55,610 bases of DNA, from assembly GCA_021203365.1 (NCBI GenBank), contig JAJQBI010000014.1, positions 1-55,610 of the forward strand. The letters run 5' to 3'. This DNA comes from Clostridiales bacterium (GTDB lineage Bacteria; Bacillota; Clostridia; Lachnospirales; Lachnospiraceae). Below the pieces are notes generated by a model. That model was not told the origin of the DNA and did no database searches. It was given only the letters and a program-made list of their open reading frames with translations. Shown in pieces: positions 16,554 through 26,527 of this stretch; within the stretch, counting starts at the first letter, position 1; each line of letters starts with the position of its first letter. The position numbers and the translations under genes are program-made.

Positions 16554-16647
16554 CAGAGAGATTTTTCGGACGTTTTTGTGGACAATCCATATCTAAAGGC
16601 TGACTGCGCCGCCCGCGTGGCGGGTTTGCGGTCATCGGAGGCTGAAC

Positions 16648-19284
16648 ATGAGTGAAAAAATATTATTGATTGACGGGCACAGTATTCTGAACCGTGCCTT
16701 TTATGGTTTGCCGGATCTTACCAATTCTCAGGGGAAACATACGGGAGCCGTATATGGCTTTCTCAATATTCTGTTTAAAATCCTGGAGGAGGAGAAGCCG
16801 GATTATCTGGCCGTGGCCTTTGACCTGCACGCGCCTACCTTTCGACATAAAATTTATAAGGAGTACAAGGGGACCCGGAAGCCCATGCCGGAGGAGCTGC
16901 GGGAGCAGGTGCCTCTGATCCGGGAGGTGCTTGCCTCCATGGGCGTTTACGAGATGTCCCTGGAGGGCTATGAGGCAGATGATCTTCTGGGAACCGTGGC
17001 CCGGCGAAGCGAGGAGCGGGGGATGGATGTGACGATTCTGTCCGGCGACCGGGATCTTCTTCAGCTGGTCACGGATAAGGTGATGGTCCGTCTTCCAAAA
17101 ACCTCCGGCGGAAGGACCACCGTGGAGAATTATCACACCCGGCAGGTGGTGGAGAAATATCAGATTACTCCCTCCCAGATCGTGGATCTGAAGGCGCTCA
17201 TGGGAGACAGCTCCGACAACATTCCCGGAATTCCCGGGGTGGGAGAGAAGACGGCCACAAAGATTCTGAAGGAGTTCGGTACATTGGAGAACGCCTGTCT
17301 CCATGTGGAGGAGGTGAAGCCCAATAAGGCCAGAGAATCTCTGCGGCAGCACTATGACCTGGCCCGGCTTTCTCAAACTCTGGCCACCATTGACACAGAC
17401 AGCCCCCTTGTGTTTTCCTATGAGGAGGCCCGTGTGGGAAATCTTTTTACCAGAGAGGCCTATGAGCTTTGCAAACGCCTGGAATTCAAGAACCTGCTGG
17501 GAAGGTTTGCGACGGAGGAAATGAGAGAAAGCCCGCTGGAGCAGGGCTTTTTTACGGTGACCCAGTGGGAAGGGTGTGAAAATGTTTTTGAAAGGGCAAG
17601 GGAATCCTCCGCTGTGGGAATTTCCCTGCTGACGGAAGGGGGAAAGCTTCTTGGCGCCGGGGTGGCCCTGAGTGAGAACGAGGCTTATTATATTCCGGTG
17701 GGAGGGCCGGTTTCCGGGGAATACCTCAGCGGAAAAACAGAGGAGCTTTCCGGGAAAACCGTGATCTGTACCATGGATCTGAAGGCTCTTCTTAAGCACG
17801 CGTCTGTGGGGGATGGAGAGGTCTTTGACGCGGGAGTGGCCGCGTATCTTCTCAATCCCCTGAAATCACAGTATACCTATGATGACCTGGCCAGGGAATA
17901 TATGGGAGGGATTCTTCTTCCCACCCGCCAGGATCTTCTGGGAAAAATGACGCTGTCAAAGGCCTGGGAGGAGGAGGCAGAGGGACTTTGTGCTTTTGCC
18001 TGTTACAGTGCGTACGTGCCCTTTGCCTGCCGGGATGCCATGCTGGAGGCATTGAACCAGACCGGAATGGAGAAAATCTACAGAGAAATTGAACTGCCCC
18101 TGATTTTTACCCTGGACTCCATGGAGAAGTGGGGGATCCAGGTGAAGGGAGAGGAGCTGAAGGCCTACGGGGAAAAGCTGAATGTGCGTATCCTGGAGCT
18201 GGAGCAGCAGATTTATCAGGAGGCCGGCGAGGAATTTAACATTAACTCACCCAAACAGCTGGGAGTCATCCTTTTTGAAAAGCTGGGCATGCAGGGCGGC
18301 AAGAAGACGAAGACCGGTTATTCCACCGCCGCGGATATCCTGGAGAGGCTGGCTCCGGATCATCCCATTGTCAGCCATATTCTGGAGTACCGGCAGCTTG
18401 CCAAGCTGAAATCTACCTACGCGGACGGCCTTGGAAGTGTCATCGGGCCGGACGGAAGAATTCATTCTACCTTTAATCAGACCATTACCGCTACCGGACG
18501 GATCAGCAGCACAGAGCCGAATCTGCAGAACATTCCTGTGCGCATGGAACTGGGAAGACTGATCCGCAGAGTTTTTGTCCCGGAGGAAGGCTTTGTCTTT
18601 CTGGATGCGGATTATTCCCAGATTGAGCTGCGGGTTCTCGCCCATATGTCCGGGGATGAACAGCTGATTCAGGCCTATTCAGAGGCGCAGGATATTCACC
18701 GGCTCACCGCCTCCCAGGTTTTTCATGTGCCTTTTGATGAGGTGACGCCGCTGCAGCGCCGCAACGCAAAGGCGGTGAATTTTGGCATTGTGTATGGAAT
18801 CAGCTCCTTTGGCCTGAGTCAGGATCTGAGCATTACCCGGAAGGAGGCTGCGGATTATATTGAGAAGTATTTCCAGACCTATCCGGGGATCAAGGCGTAC
18901 CTTGACCGCATGGTGAAGGAAGGGAAGGAAAAGGGCTATGTGACCACCATGTTTGGCCGGAGACGCCCCATTCCGGAGCTGAAATCCTCCAATTACATGC
19001 AGCGCCAGTTCGGGGAGCGGGTGGCCATGAACTCTCCCATTCAGGGTACGGCCGCGGATATCATCAAAATTGCCATGAACCGGGTATGGCGGCGGCTGCG
19101 GGAGGAAGGACTGGAATCCCGCCTGATTCTTCAGGTTCACGATGAACTGCTGATTGAGACCCGGAAAGAGGAAATTCCCCAGGTTTCCAGGATCCTTGTG
19201 GAAGAGATGAAGGGTGCGGCGAAGCTCTCTGTGGAGCTGGAGGTGGATATGCACCAGGGCGACAGCTGGTATGAGGCAAAATAG
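16648..19284 (+). CDS. polA: DNA polymerase I
   Basis: An 878-residue family A polymerase for repair and Okazaki fragment processing. Domains in order: 5'-3' exonuclease (LLIDGHSILNRAFYG, YKGTRKPMPEEL, GYEADDLLGT, GDRDLLQL, GDSSDNIPGIPGVGEKTA), a 3'-5' exonuclease-fold region at about 290-490, and the polymerase with motif A DADYSQIELRVLAH, motif B RRNAKAVNFGIVYG and motif C QVHDELLIE. The proofreading-fold region lacks the D-x-E carboxylates at its first strand (AVGISLLTE), so it is probably inactive, as in many Gram-positive enzymes. GGAGG lies in front of ATG 16648. coaE follows after 61 bases. Confidence 0.97.
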   Translation: MSEKILLIDGHSILNRAFYGLPDLTNSQGKHTGAVYGFLNILFKILEEEKPDYLAVAFDLHAPTFRHKIYKEYKGTRKPMPEELREQVPLIREVLASMGVYEMSLEGYEADDLLGTVARRSEERGMDVTILSGDRDLLQLVTDKVMVRLPKTSGGRTTVENYHTRQVVEKYQITPSQIVDLKALMGDSSDNIPGIPGVGEKTATKILKEFGTLENACLHVEEVKPNKARESLRQHYDLARLSQTLATIDTDSPLVFSYEEARVGNLFTREAYELCKRLEFKNLLGRFATEEMRESPLEQGFFTVTQWEGCENVFERARESSAVGISLLTEGGKLLGAGVALSENEAYYIPVGGPVSGEYLSGKTEELSGKTVICTMDLKALLKHASVGDGEVFDAGVAAYLLNPLKSQYTYDDLAREYMGGILLPTRQDLLGKMTLSKAWEEEAEGLCAFACYSAYVPFACRDAMLEALNQTGMEKIYREIELPLIFTLDSMEKWGIQVKGEELKAYGEKLNVRILELEQQIYQEAGEEFNINSPKQLGVILFEKLGMQGGKKTKTGYSTAADILERLAPDHPIVSHILEYRQLAKLKSTYADGLGSVIGPDGRIHSTFNQTITATGRISSTEPNLQNIPVRMELGRLIRRVFVPEEGFVFLDADYSQIELRVLAHMSGDEQLIQAYSEAQDIHRLTASQVFHVPFDEVTPLQRRNAKAVNFGIVYGISSFGLSQDLSITRKEAADYIEKYFQTYPGIKAYLDRMVKEGKEKGYVTTMFGRRRPIPELKSSNYMQRQFGERVAMNSPIQGTAADIIKIAMNRVWRRLREEGLESRLILQVHDELLIETRKEEIPQVSRILVEEMKGAAKLSVELEVDMHQGDSWYEAK

Positions 19285-19345
19285 AGGGATGAAAAAAGCA
19301 CTTTCCCATGTCTGAAAACGGGACAGGGAGCAAAGGAGTGGTGTT

Positions 19346-19945
19346 ATGCGGATCATCGGAGTGACCGGCGGTGTGGGGGCCGGGAAAAGCGCGGTCCTGG
19401 CCTGTCTGGAGGAGGAATTTGACGCCCTTGTCATACAGGCGGATCATGTGGGCCATGTTCTTATGGAGCCTGGGGAGGAATGTTACGAACCGGTTCTGGA
19501 CCTGTTTGGAAAAAATGTTCTGAATGAGAATAAAAGGATTGACCGGAGGCGGGTTTCTGATGTAGTATTTTCCAGGGAGGATATGCGCCGGAAGCTGGAC
19601 GACATTATCCATCCCGCCGTGCGAAAGCGTATTCTGCGCACACTGGGCGAAGCGGAGGCCGCAGGGCGGTCACTGTGCGCGGTGGAGGCGGCGCTTTTGC
19701 TGGAGGATAATTATCAGGATTTCTGCGATGAAATCTGGTATGTTTACGCGGAAGAGGAAATCCGGATCCGCCGTCTTAAGGCCGGCCGGGGCTATACCCG
19801 GGAAAAGGCCGCAAGCATTATAAAGAGGCAGATGCCGGATTCTTTTTTTCGCGCCCATGCGGATTACATCGTAGTGAACAACGGGGAATGGGAGACAACC
19901 CTGGAACAGATCCGGGAAGGAATCAGGAGAAATGAGACTTTGTAG
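19346..19945 (+). CDS. coaE: Dephospho-CoA kinase
   Basis: A 199-residue P-loop kinase that phosphorylates dephospho-CoA, the last step of CoA synthesis. Seen: start MRIIGVTGGVGAGKSAVL with Walker A GGVGAGKS, the DH motif in QADHVGHV, IIHPAVRKRI and VEAALLLED, and the lid region around RIRRLKAGRGYT with IIKRQ. AAAGGAG precedes the start. It overlaps the following walJ-like gene by 14 bases and follows polA, a common Firmicutes order. Confidence 0.96.
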   Translation: MRIIGVTGGVGAGKSAVLACLEEEFDALVIQADHVGHVLMEPGEECYEPVLDLFGKNVLNENKRIDRRRVSDVVFSREDMRRKLDDIIHPAVRKRILRTLGEAEAAGRSLCAVEAALLLEDNYQDFCDEIWYVYAEEEIRIRRLKAGRGYTREKAASIIKRQMPDSFFRAHADYIVVNNGEWETTLEQIREGIRRNETL

Positions 19946-20729
19946 CATTGCCAGCGGCAGCAGCGGCAATTGTACCTATGTGGGTTCGGATCGTGCCCAC
20001 GTGCTTGTGGATGTGGGAATCAGCGGGAGAAGCATTGAGAGAGGGCTGAATCAGCTGGATGTGACCACGAAAGATGTGGACGCCATTCTGATCACCCATG
20101 AGCATTCAGACCATATAAAGGGACTGGGCGTACTCTCGCGGAAATATCAGATCCCTATTTATACGACCGGCGGAACCGTGGACGCCATGATGCGCGGGGG
20201 CACTCTGGGAAAAATGCCGGAAGGGCTTTTCCGGGAGATCCGGGAGGACGAGCCCTTTCAGATTCAGGATCTGACGATAAACGCTTTTACAATTCCCCAC
20301 GACGCGGCCCAGCCGGTGGGCTACCGGCTGGAATGTGAAAGGGAATCCATAGGGATTGCCACGGACCTGGGCAAATATAACGATTATATTGTAGATCATC
20401 TTCAGAATCTGGACGCTGTGCTTCTGGAGGCCAATCATGATATACATATGCTGCAGGTGGGCCGTTATCCCTATTATCTGAAGCAGAGGATTCTGGGGGA
20501 TCGGGGACATCTGTCCAACGAGAATGCGGGGAAGCTTTTGTGCCGTCTTCTTCATGACAATCTGAAGGCGATTTTTCTGGGGCATCTGAGTAAAGAGAAC
20601 AATTACGAGGAGCTGGCCTATGAAACTGTCTGCTCGGAGGTGACCATGGGAGATAATCCCTATAAATCAAGAGATTTTAAAATCCAGGTGGCGAAGCGCG
20701 ACCGGATTTCGGAGATTGTGACGGTCTGA
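19932..20729 (+). CDS. Metallo-beta-lactamase-fold hydrolase of the YycJ/WalJ family
   Basis: A 265-residue protein with start MRLCSIASGSSGNCTYVG, the zinc motif HEHSDHIKG, a following H and D (IPHDAAQ, ATDLGKY), and LLEANHD and HLSNENAG near the C terminus. That combination identifies the YycJ/WalJ group, which has double-strand 5'-3' DNA exonuclease activity and is linked to mismatch repair and cell-wall signalling in Gram-positives. In many genomes it is near walK; here it is coupled to coaE by a 14-base overlap. Confidence 0.93.
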   Translation: MRLCSIASGSSGNCTYVGSDRAHVLVDVGISGRSIERGLNQLDVTTKDVDAILITHEHSDHIKGLGVLSRKYQIPIYTTGGTVDAMMRGGTLGKMPEGLFREIREDEPFQIQDLTINAFTIPHDAAQPVGYRLECERESIGIATDLGKYNDYIVDHLQNLDAVLLEANHDIHMLQVGRYPYYLKQRILGDRGHLSNENAGKLLCRLLHDNLKAIFLGHLSKENNYEELAYETVCSEVTMGDNPYKSRDFKIQVAKRDRISEIVTV

Positions 20730-20754
20730 CAGCAGGAAGAAAGGAAAGAATCTT

Positions 20755-21027
20755 ATGGAAAAGACAATTATAACAGTGGTTGGGAATGATGCCGTAGGAA
20801 TTATCGCAAAGGTATGTACGTATCTGGCGGAAAACAATGTGAATATTCTGGATATCTCACAGACGATCGTACAGGGATATTTTAACATGATGATGGTGAC
20901 CGACACCAGTGCTTCCGCCAGGCATACGGTGGAGCTGGCGGAGGAGCTGACGGAGCTTGGAAAAGAGATTGGCGTGGTGATCCACTGCCAGCATGAGGAC
21001 ATTTTCAATATGATGCACAGAATCTGA
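20755..21027 (+). CDS. ACT-domain protein (UPF0237)
   Basis: A 90-residue ACT domain similar to the glycine-cleavage regulator GcvR: TIITVVGNDAVGIIAKVCTYL, NILDISQTIVQGYFNMMM. ACT domains bind small ligands, typically amino acids. It is almost always followed, as here after 33 bases, by a UPF0210 gene, which suggests a joint function that has not been firmly assigned. Confidence 0.93.
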   Translation: MEKTIITVVGNDAVGIIAKVCTYLAENNVNILDISQTIVQGYFNMMMVTDTSASARHTVELAEELTELGKEIGVVIHCQHEDIFNMMHRI

Positions 21028-21060
21028 AAGCAGACGGAACACTGTGGGAGAAGAACATAA

Positions 21061-22425
21061 ATGATCAATATTTTTGAAGTAAATGAGACAAATAAGATGA
21101 TCGAACAGGAAAATCTGGATGTGCGGACCATCACCATGGGAATCAGCCTTCTGGACTGTATCGACAGCGATCTGGAGGTGCTGAACCGGAAAATCTATGA
21201 CAAGATCACGAACCGGGCCAGAGACCTTGTGTCCACCGGGGAAACGATCTCCAGGGAATATGGGATCCCGATTGTAAATAAAAGGATCTCAGTCACCCCC
21301 ATTGCTCTGGTTGGAGGGGCGGCGTGCAAAAAACCGGAGGATTTTGTCACTCTGGCCCAGACCCTGGACCGGGCGGCAAAGACGGTGGGCGTGAATTTCA
21401 TCGGCGGCTATTCCGCCCTGGTCAGCAAGGGAATGACGCCGGCGGAGAAAAATCTTCTGGACTCCATTCCCCAGGCGCTGGCTCTGACAGACCGGGTGTG
21501 CAGCTCTGTCAATGTGGGCTCTACAAAGACCGGCATTAACATGGATGCCGTAAAGCTTATGGGGGAGATCGTAAAGAAAACCGCACAGGCCACCCGGGAG
21601 CAGGATTCTCTGGGATGTGCCAAGCTGGTGGTATTCTGCAACGCGCCGGACGACAATCCCTTTATGGCAGGGGCCTTTCACGGGGTGACAGAACCGGACT
21701 GTGTGATCAATGTGGGCGTCAGCGGCCCCGGCGTGGTGAAAAAGGCGCTGGAACGCGTCCGTGGAAAGGATTTTGAGACACTTTGCGAGCAGATCAAGCG
21801 CACGGCTTTTAAGGTAACCCGTGTGGGACAGCTGGTGGCCCAGGAGGCCTCCAGAAGACTTAAGGTTCCCTTCGGGATCGTGGATCTTTCCCTGGCTCCC
21901 ACACCGGCCATCGGCGACAGTGTGGCGGAGATCCTGGAGGAGATCGGTCTGGAGAAGGCCGGTGCGCCGGGAACCACGGCGGCCCTTGCCCTTTTGAATG
22001 ATCAGGTGAAAAAGGGCGGGGTTATGGCCTCCACCGCGGTGGGAGGCTTAAGCGGAGCCTTTATTCCGGTCAGTGAGGATCAGGGGATGATCGACGCGGT
22101 GAGCGCCGGGGCTCTGACTCTTGAGAAGCTGGAGGCCATGACCTGTGTATGTTCAGTGGGACTTGATATGATTGCCGTTCCCGGGGATACCTCCGCGGCT
22201 ACCATCGCAGGGATTATCGCCGATGAGGCCGCCATTGGCATGGTGAATCAGAAAACTACGGCAGTCCGGCTGATCCCGGTGATCGGAAAGGGCGTGGGGG
22301 AGACCGTGGAATTCGGCGGGCTTCTGGGTCACGCGCCGATTATGCCGGTGAGCGCTTTCTCCTGTGAGGCTTTCGTAGAGCGGGGAGGAAGGATTCCGGC
22401 CCCTATACACAGCTTTAAGAACTAG
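21061..22425 (+). CDS. PFL-like protein, UPF0210 family
   Basis: A 454-residue protein, a full-length UPF0210 (DUF711) member with a glycyl-radical-enzyme-like barrel but no evident glycyl radical motif. Seen: [80 protein letters not shown] and the final [14 protein letters not shown]. Its biochemical role is not established. It forms a pair with the ACT-domain gene upstream. Its stop codon overlaps the stop region of the convergent tmcAL gene by 11 bases, leaving no room for a separate terminator. Confidence 0.95.
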   Translation: MINIFEVNETNKMIEQENLDVRTITMGISLLDCIDSDLEVLNRKIYDKITNRARDLVSTGETISREYGIPIVNKRISVTPIALVGGAACKKPEDFVTLAQTLDRAAKTVGVNFIGGYSALVSKGMTPAEKNLLDSIPQALALTDRVCSSVNVGSTKTGINMDAVKLMGEIVKKTAQATREQDSLGCAKLVVFCNAPDDNPFMAGAFHGVTEPDCVINVGVSGPGVVKKALERVRGKDFETLCEQIKRTAFKVTRVGQLVAQEASRRLKVPFGIVDLSLAPTPAIGDSVAEILEEIGLEKAGAPGTTAALALLNDQVKKGGVMASTAVGGLSGAFIPVSEDQGMIDAVSAGALTLEKLEAMTCVCSVGLDMIAVPGDTSAATIAGIIADEAAIGMVNQKTTAVRLIPVIGKGVGETVEFGGLLGHAPIMPVSAFSCEAFVERGGRIPAPIHSFKN

Positions 22426-23701
22426 GCCGCGGGGCTTTGACGGGATCCGGCTCCTGTATCAGCGGTTTTTCATATTCATGGACGAAGGGCTGTCCGGTTT
22501 TGGAGGAGAGAACCGCCTGATACAGGTTTGAGGCACGGGTACTCTCCCCAAGAATGGCAAGTCCTTTTTCATCTAGTACTTTGCGGGCATTCGGAAGCTT
22601 CGTGAGAAGCGGTATGGATGCCTGTTTTTTTATGCGGTGGAGCAGATCCGTGCTGTCTCTGCGGAATCCGAGGACACGGGCGTAGGGAACTGTCTCCTGA
22701 ACGCTCTTCAGCTCCAGAAGCAGCTGTATAAGTCCCCGGCGGACCGCTCCGTGGGTGATATCCCTGGTTTTGAGCAGATCGGAAAACTGAGAAAAGCTCT
22801 GGTAACGGCTGCGCAGCCGGAGCATGCGGCGGGCCAGGGCCTCCGGAATTCCGGGGAAGGATAAGAGCTCCTCTTCGGTGACAAAGAGCAGACGGTCAAA
22901 AAGAAGAAGGCTGAAGTCCTCCTGAGTGAGAAGGGCGCCCTCTCTTCGGGCCTTCCGGAGGATGCGGCCGGTGTCCTCCGGTACAGCCGCCGCCAGATTC
23001 TCCGGAAAATCATCGGAATCCCTCTGTGGGGTCCCGGCAAGAAGGGCTTTTCGGATGGCGGAGGAGGAGGCGAAATTCCCCTCTTCCGCCGCCGGGAGCT
23101 CCTCTGTGAGATAAGCCTGGCCTCTGCGGCGGATGGAAACCGGTTTTATGGGGCTTTGGAGGCGCAGAAGGGCTTTTCGGTACTCGATGCCGAGAATGCT
23201 GTTGGGGGCGGAGAGAAGCCGATGTATTTTTTTCCTCTGTATGTCCGGAAAAGAGGCGGCCACGGCCCGACTTCGGGCCGCCGGAAAGGTCATCCCTGTT
23301 TTCAGAAGGGCGCGGAGGTTTTCTCTGTAGGGCGCAGGCTCCCTGGCCAGAAGCTGTGCGATCTCCGGCTCCAGGGATTCCTCCTCATATTCACTTCCGT
23401 AGCAGAGGACATCCACCACTCCCAGTCCTTCAAGGAGGCTTACACCGCCCATGGCAAAGCCTTCCGCGCTGGCTGTGGAAAAAACCGGCGGGATTTCAAG
23501 AACCAGATCCGCACCGCCCAGAAGAGCCATCCGGGTGCGCTGCTGTTTGGAGAGCAGAGCGGGAGCTCCTCTCTGGACATAATCGCCGCTCATGGCCACC
23601 ACAATTCGATCTGCCCCAAGGGCCTTTCTGGCGTATGCGATCTGATAGGCGTGCCCTTTGTGAAAGGGATTGTATTCCGCGATAATTCCAATGGTTTTCA
23701 T
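22415..23701 (-). CDS. tmcAL: tRNA(Met) cytidine acetate ligase TmcAL (YlbM family)
   Basis: A 428-residue nucleotidyltransferase-fold enzyme that uses ATP and acetate to make N4-acetylcytidine at the wobble position of elongator tRNA-Met. The start [21 protein letters not shown] contains the HxGH motif; also seen are [39 protein letters not shown] and [14 protein letters not shown] text ([14 protein letters not shown]). The start at 23701 is chosen over an open frame that extends much further upstream, because the extension is antisense to the DMT transporter gene. The ATG overlaps that transporter's TGA (ATGA), so the two are coupled. Confidence 0.95.
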   Translation of the reverse strand: MKTIGIIAEYNPFHKGHAYQIAYARKALGADRIVVAMSGDYVQRGAPALLSKQQRTRMALLGGADLVLEIPPVFSTASAEGFAMGGVSLLEGLGVVDVLCYGSEYEEESLEPEIAQLLAREPAPYRENLRALLKTGMTFPAARSRAVAASFPDIQRKKIHRLLSAPNSILGIEYRKALLRLQSPIKPVSIRRRGQAYLTEELPAAEEGNFASSSAIRKALLAGTPQRDSDDFPENLAAAVPEDTGRILRKARREGALLTQEDFSLLLFDRLLFVTEEELLSFPGIPEALARRMLRLRSRYQSFSQFSDLLKTRDITHGAVRRGLIQLLLELKSVQETVPYARVLGFRRDSTDLLHRIKKQASIPLLTKLPNARKVLDEKGLAILGESTRASNLYQAVLSSKTGQPFVHEYEKPLIQEPDPVKAPRPSS

Positions 23702-24609
23702 ATTTTTTTTCGACTTCCCTTTCCCCATAAGGTGATCAGAAACAGGGTGGATAAAATACAGGCAAAGCCGGCCAGGTCCATTTTCGTAAACTGTTCGCCC
23801 AGCCACAGGGCGGAAAAGAGGGCGGCGGACACAGGCTCCACACAGGCATAGAGACTGGCCTTTTCCGGTCCGATCTGCATTACGCCCCACATATACAGCG
23901 AAAAGGAGGCGACGGTTCCCAGGAGGACAATGACGGCCAGGCACAGCACCGTTTCCCCGTCCATCCGCGGATGATACTGCCAGGGCTTTCGCAGCAGGGA
24001 GAGGGTGATTCCTCCGATCAGCATCGCCCATCCAAGCAGGTAGGGGGTTGGGTAGATGCGCATCAGTCCCCGGGGAATCAGGGTATAGGCGACCACTGTA
24101 AACGCGGAGAAAATGCCCCATAACAGCGCCCCTCCGGAAATGACAAGCTGCTCCGGCACTCCGCCGGTTGCCAGCAGATAGACACCGGCCAGAGCAAGGA
24201 ACACGGCTGCGCAGTCCACCAGGCGCGGCAGCCGCCTTTCCCAGAGGCACATGACGGCCATGATCAGAACCGGGGAAAGGTACTGGAGGACCGTGGCGGT
24301 TCCCGCGTTGGAATATTCGATGGCCTTAAAATAGGAATACTGACAGAGCATGAGGCCAAGGATGCCGTACAGAAGAAGGGTGAGGATTTCCTTTTTATTT
24401 TTCAGGATCCGTACGTTTAAGTCCGGACGGCGCAGGGCGTAAAAAACGGTCAGCAGAACGCCTGCGCTGACCAGGCGAAGCGGAACCAGCCAGTCCGCAC
24501 AGGCGCCTTTGCAGGTGAACAGAAACTGGCCGCATGTGCCGGAAAGACCCCACAGACAGCCGCCGGCCAGTGTGGCGGAGATTCCCAGATGTTTGTTTTG
24601 AATTTTCAT
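23698..24609 (-). CDS. EamA-family (DMT superfamily) transporter
   Basis: A 303-residue protein with ten hydrophobic segments in two EamA repeats. Typical are the start GISATLAGGCLWGLSGTCGQ, YSNAGTATVLQYLSPVLI in the first repeat, and IGPEKASLYACVEPVSAALFSALWLGE in the second. Such proteins move amino acids, metabolites or drugs; the substrate cannot be told. The ribosome site AAAGGA precedes the ATG. It is first in a two-gene minus-strand operon with tmcAL and has its own promoter at 24650-24678. Confidence 0.93.
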   Translation of the reverse strand: MKIQNKHLGISATLAGGCLWGLSGTCGQFLFTCKGACADWLVPLRLVSAGVLLTVFYALRRPDLNVRILKNKKEILTLLLYGILGLMLCQYSYFKAIEYSNAGTATVLQYLSPVLIMAVMCLWERRLPRLVDCAAVFLALAGVYLLATGGVPEQLVISGGALLWGIFSAFTVVAYTLIPRGLMRIYPTPYLLGWAMLIGGITLSLLRKPWQYHPRMDGETVLCLAVIVLLGTVASFSLYMWGVMQIGPEKASLYACVEPVSAALFSALWLGEQFTKMDLAGFACILSTLFLITLWGKGSRKKI

Positions 24610-24649
24610 AAGTTTGTCCTTTGCGTGTGTTTAATTTTACACCAACGGT

Positions 24650-24678
24650 ATCATAGCACGGGAATATTCCGGAAACAA
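24650..24678 (-). promoter_or_regulatory. Promoter of the EamA-tmcAL operon
   Basis: On the minus strand TTGTTT (24678-24673), 17 bases, then TATGAT (24655-24650) with an extended TGC. The divergent gene at 24821 has an extended -10 TGTTATACT (24717-24725), so both promoters share this 210-base gap. The leader of the divergent gene also has a direct repeat GGAACCGGCAGG at 24731-24742 and 24776-24787. Confidence 0.55.
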
Positions 24679-24820
24679 GCTTTAATCATGTGGAAGATGC
24701 AATTTTGCTCTGTGTGTGTTATACTTCTCTGGAACCGGCAGGCCGGGTGAGAGGTTTTAGCGCTCTGCGCCCGGGGGAACCGGCAGGTACAGGTAAAAAA
24801 GGAGGGAATGAAAAACAGTT

Positions 24821-26527
24821 ATGAAATTTGCTGAAATGGTTTATGAAAGACCGGAGCTGGCGGAACTGAAGACGCAGCTGTCCGGTCTGACGGCGCAGCT
24901 GACAGAGGCGGGAAGCTATGAGACGGCCCGTGAGATATTCATTTTGGAAGACCGGCTGGAGCGGCATATTGAAACCCTTTCCACGCTGGCGAACATCCGC
25001 CACTCCATTGACACCCGGGAAGCTTATTACGATGAGGAAGTGAAATTCTGGAATGCTGCGCTGCCGGAGCTGCAGGCCTGTAAAGAGAAATGGACTCAGG
25101 CGCTGCTTCAGACGCCATACCGGGAGGAGTTTTCCGGAGAATATGGGGATCTGATGTTCCGCAATGGGGAAATGGAGCTGAAAACTTTTTCCCCTCAGAT
25201 CATTCCGCTGCTTCAGCGGGAAAATGATCTGACTCAGGAATATGAAAAGCTTCTGGCCTCCGCCAGGATTCCCTTTGAGGGCGGGGAGTATACGATTTCC
25301 CAGATGACGCCCTTTAAAAATGATCCGGAGGATGAGCGCCGGTGCAGGGCCTGGAAAGCGGAAGGACAGTGGTATAAGGAACAACAGGCGTCATTGGACG
25401 GCCTTTATGATGAGCTGGTCCACATAAGAGACCAGATGGGGAAAAAGCTCGGCTATGCCGACTTTACGCAGCTGGGTTATTACCGGATGGGACGAAACTG
25501 TTATACGAAAGAGGATGTGGAAAAATTCCGGACCGCGGTGCAGAAATATGTGGTGCCTGTGGCGGACAGTACATACCGGGTACAGGCAAAGCGCCTTGGA
25601 AAAGCGTATCCCATGAGCTTCGCGGATAATGCGCTCAGCTTTCGCTCCGGGAATCCGCGGCCCTGTGGATCTGCGGATGAGATTTTGAAGCAGGCGGGAA
25701 GGTTTTACCATGAGCTCTCCCCGGAGACAGACGCCTTTTTTGGCAGAATGCGTACGGATGGCCTTCTGGATGTTCTGAGCACGGAGGGAAAGGAGGGCGG
25801 CGGTTACTGTACCGGAATTCCGGATTACAGTGTGCCCTTTATTTTTGCCAATTTCAACGGAACCCAGGGAGATGTTGAGGTGGTGACCCATGAGGCGGGG
25901 CATGCCTTTGCCTATTACATGAACCGGGACCGGATTCCCATGTCTTATTGCTGGCCCTCCTCGGAGGCCTGCGAGGTGCACTCCATGTCCATGGAATTTA
26001 TGTCCTGGCCGTGGGCGGAAGGCTTTTTCGGAAAAGATACCCGCAAATTCCTGTACAGCCATCTGGCGGGGGCTCTGCAGTTCATTCCCTATGGCACGAT
26101 GGTGGATCATTTCCAGCACATTGTGTATGAAAAGCCGGATATGACGCCGAAGGAACGACATGGAGTCTGGAAGGAACTGCTGGGAATTTATATGCCCTGG
26201 ATGAGGCTGGATGGAGAGATTCCGTTTTATTCAGAAGGGGAAGGCTGGCAGAGACAGCACCATATTTATTCCTATCCCTTCTATTACATTGATTACTGCC
26301 TGGCACAGACCGTGTCCCTGGAATTCTGGGCAATGATCAGCCAGGGAAAAGAGAAGGAAGCCTGGGAGCGCTACATGGCTTACACAAAGCAGGGCGGAAG
26401 CCGGGTATTTACAGAGCTGCTGGCCAATGCCGGACTGCAGAGTCCTTTTGAGGAGGCCTGCCTGCGCGGGGTATGCCAGGAGGCAAAAAAATGGCTGGAC
26501 AGCTTTGATCTGACGGGGATTGTCTGA
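24821..26527 (+). CDS. M3 family oligoendopeptidase (PepF/PepO-like)
   Basis: A 568-residue cytoplasmic zinc peptidase that degrades oligopeptides. The active site is HEAGHAFAYYM, with the downstream glutamate ligand in SSEACEVHSMSMEF. The start MKFAEMVYERPELAELK and the closing YSYPFYYIDYCLAQTVSLEFW are typical of the M3 'oligoendopeptidase' branch in Clostridia. GGAGGG (24801-24806) is 14 bases from ATG, a little long. A small membrane-protein gene starts immediately at the next base after the stop, and an oligopeptide importer follows, so the peptidase may digest the imported peptides. Confidence 0.95.
   Translation: MKFAEMVYERPELAELKTQLSGLTAQLTEAGSYETAREIFILEDRLERHIETLSTLANIRHSIDTREAYYDEEVKFWNAALPELQACKEKWTQALLQTPYREEFSGEYGDLMFRNGEMELKTFSPQIIPLLQRENDLTQEYEKLLASARIPFEGGEYTISQMTPFKNDPEDERRCRAWKAEGQWYKEQQASLDGLYDELVHIRDQMGKKLGYADFTQLGYYRMGRNCYTKEDVEKFRTAVQKYVVPVADSTYRVQAKRLGKAYPMSFADNALSFRSGNPRPCGSADEILKQAGRFYHELSPETDAFFGRMRTDGLLDVLSTEGKEGGGYCTGIPDYSVPFIFANFNGTQGDVEVVTHEAGHAFAYYMNRDRIPMSYCWPSSEACEVHSMSMEFMSWPWAEGFFGKDTRKFLYSHLAGALQFIPYGTMVDHFQHIVYEKPDMTPKERHGVWKELLGIYMPWMRLDGEIPFYSEGEGWQRQHHIYSYPFYYIDYCLAQTVSLEFWAMISQGKEKEAWERYMAYTKQGGSRVFTELLANAGLQSPFEEACLRGVCQEAKKWLDSFDLTGIV

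Noticed and set aside
23702-24250. N-terminal extension of the tmcAL frame
   Set aside because: It overlaps the DMT transporter on the same strand in another frame; the conserved TmcAL start is at 23701.
24808-24834. Eight-codon leader frame in front of the oligopeptidase gene
   Set aside because: Its ATG is almost touching the ribosome site, and nothing else supports translation.
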